Shown piece by piece: positions 63,101-64,000 of a DNA stretch of 64,000 nt. Positions within the stretch are counted from its first letter, which is position 1, and the number at the start of each line of letters is the position of its first letter. Below the pieces are notes generated by a model, which saw only the letters and a program-made list of their open reading frames with translations, made no database searches and was not told the DNA's origin. The stretch comes from Luzula sylvatica (taxonomy: Eukaryota > Streptophyta > Magnoliopsida > Poales > Juncaceae), in the NCBI GenBank assembly GCA_946800325.1, contig OX326959.1, positions 28,905,115 to 28,969,114 of the forward strand, written 5' to 3'. Both the position numbers and the translations under genes were made by a program.

Positions 63101-64000
63101 ATTTGGTGAAAAGTTATGTAGTAAAAGATACGATACAAATGATCTCAAAACACGTTATTTGAACTCCACAAAGCGTTAAAATCTTGTTTTCAATCGAAAA
63201 ACAAACTTACTTAGTGTTTGTGAAATTTGGTGAAAAGTTATGTAGTAAAAAATACGATACAAATGAACTCAAAACACGTTATTTGAACTCCACAAAGCGT
63301 TAAAATCTTGTTTTGAATCGAAAAACAAACTTTCTTAGTGTTTGTGAAATTTGGTGAAAAGTTATGTAGTAAAATATACGATACAAATGATCTCAAAACA
63401 CGTTATTTGAACTCCTCAAAGCGTTAAAATCTTGTTTTGAATCGAAAGACAAACTTTCATAGTGTTTGTGAAATTTGGTGAAAAGTTATGTAGTAAAAGA
63501 TGCGATACAAATGATCTCAAAACACGTTATTTGAACTCCTCAAAGCGTTAAAATCTTGTTTTGAATCGAAAAACAAACTTTCTTAGTGTTTGTGAAATTT
63601 GGTGAAAAGTTATGTAGTAAAATATACGATACAAATGATTTCAAAACACGTTATTTGAACTCCTCAGAGCGTTAAAATCTTGTTTTGAATCGAAAAACAA
63701 ACTTTCATAGTGTTTGTGAAATTTGGTGAAAAGTTATGTAGTAAAAGATGCGATACAAATGATCTCAAAACACGTTATTTGAACTCCTCACAGCGTTAAA
63801 ATCTTGTTTTGAATCGAAAAACAAACTTTCTTAGTGTATGTGAAATTTGGTGAAAAGTTACGTAGTAAAAGATACGATACAAATGATCTCAAAACACGTT
63901 ATTCGAACTCCACAAATCGTTAAAATCTTGTTTTGAATCGAAAAAAAAACTTTCTTAGTGTTTGTGAAATTTGGTGAAAAGTTATGTAGTAAAAGATACG
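60137..64000 (+). repeat. H5: higher-order unit truncated by the window end
   Basis: 31 complete monomers of the H unit. It has the H3/H4 states AAATAAACTC (61157) and GTTTGTAAAATTTGG (about 60618). It lacks the two-monomer addition and the six-monomer loss, so AAAACAAGTT returns at about 61414. Near its end it has ACAAATGATC and TTTCTTAG where H2-H4 have ACAAACGATC and TTTCGTAG, so it looks like H1 there. GTAAATGATACG (about 61883) and CTCACAGCG (about 63786) are private. Confidence 0.85.

Larger units (their letters stand above)
1..64000 (+). repeat. 124-bp satellite DNA array filling the window
   Basis: The same 124-base unit repeats head to tail from the first base (monomer position 3) to the last (position 20 of a new monomer). 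Starts fall at 124k-1 up to the monomer beginning at 991, at 124k-2 from 1114, and at 124k-3 from 6073 to 63981, so 516 monomers fit with only two lost bases. Consensus G+C is 36 of 124 bases. All copies have the same orientation and no foreign sequence interrupts them. Known biology: arrays like this form centromeric or other constitutive heterochromatin in eukaryotes. Inference: centromeric or knob satellite, probably plant. I cannot name the family from the sequence alone. No gene is supported anywhere, including in any stretch over 300 bases. Confidence 0.98.

Noticed and set aside
1..64000. CRISPR array
   Set aside because: The repeat is 124 bases, contiguous, with no unique spacers between repeats and no cas genes.
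1..64000. CENP-B box in the monomer
   Set aside because: The box needs a CGGG core. I saw no CGGG in the monomer or its variants.
1..64000. Telomeric or simple-sequence repeat
   Set aside because: The period is 124 bases with complex internal sequence. There are no TTTAGGG or TTAGGG runs.
1..64000. Transposon or retrotransposon fragments between monomers
   Set aside because: The 124-base grid is continuous. No insertion, terminal repeat, poly-A tail or target-site duplication breaks it.
1..64000. Promoters or TATA boxes in the AT-rich monomer
   Set aside because: AT-rich words such as TATATG occur by chance in some variants. There is nothing downstream to transcribe as a gene, and no consistent promoter architecture.

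Overview
The whole 64 kb window is one uninterrupted, head-to-tail satellite DNA array. The repeat unit is 124 bp, about 71% A+T by my count of the consensus. I count 516 monomers plus 20 bases of a 517th, all in the same orientation. I find no gene, RNA gene, transposon, inversion, unrelated spacer or unique sequence. Monomer starts stay on an exact 124-base grid for the whole window, apart from two single-base deletions (in the monomers 991-1113 and 5950-6072). An array this long points to a eukaryotic nuclear genome and to constitutive heterochromatin such as a centromere or a large knob. AT-richness, monomer length and CpG-decay variants fit a plant best, but I do not recognise the family with certainty and the species call is weak.

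Layout. The monomers are not uniform. Linked single-base variants mark them and make higher-order structure visible by eye. (1) At 1-11.5 kb there are nested blocks of 9, 12-13 and about 50 monomers. (2) At 10.3-20 kb there are tandem duplications with periods of 24 monomers (2976 bp), 28 monomers (3472 bp) and 11 monomers (1364 bp). (3) At 20.9-27.1 kb lies a near copy of 5.2-11.5 kb, 126 monomers downstream. (4) At 26.0-38.3 kb there are three related units with periods of 32 and 33 monomers (3968 and 4092 bp), here called M1-M3. (5) At 39.3-64 kb there are five copies of a 44-monomer (5456 bp) higher-order unit, here called H1-H5. The spacings between copies are 38, 44, 46 and 40 monomers. 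Every departure from 44 is explained by an in-register gain or loss of whole monomers, mostly with a recombinant monomer at the junction.

How it works. No part of the window looks translated. The 22 short open frames of 201 bases all start at TTG, and all arise because two substitutions (monomer positions 48 and 79) happen to remove two stop codons in the same monomer. The biology here is that of the repeat itself: unequal crossing-over and conversion acting at several scales, cytosine-methylation decay at the CpG sites, and a 7+7 base inverted repeat in nearly every monomer. Block boundaries below were read by eye from marker variants and are accurate to roughly one monomer unless stated. 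The labels M and H, and monomer positions (position 1 = first G of GTTATGTAG), are mine.
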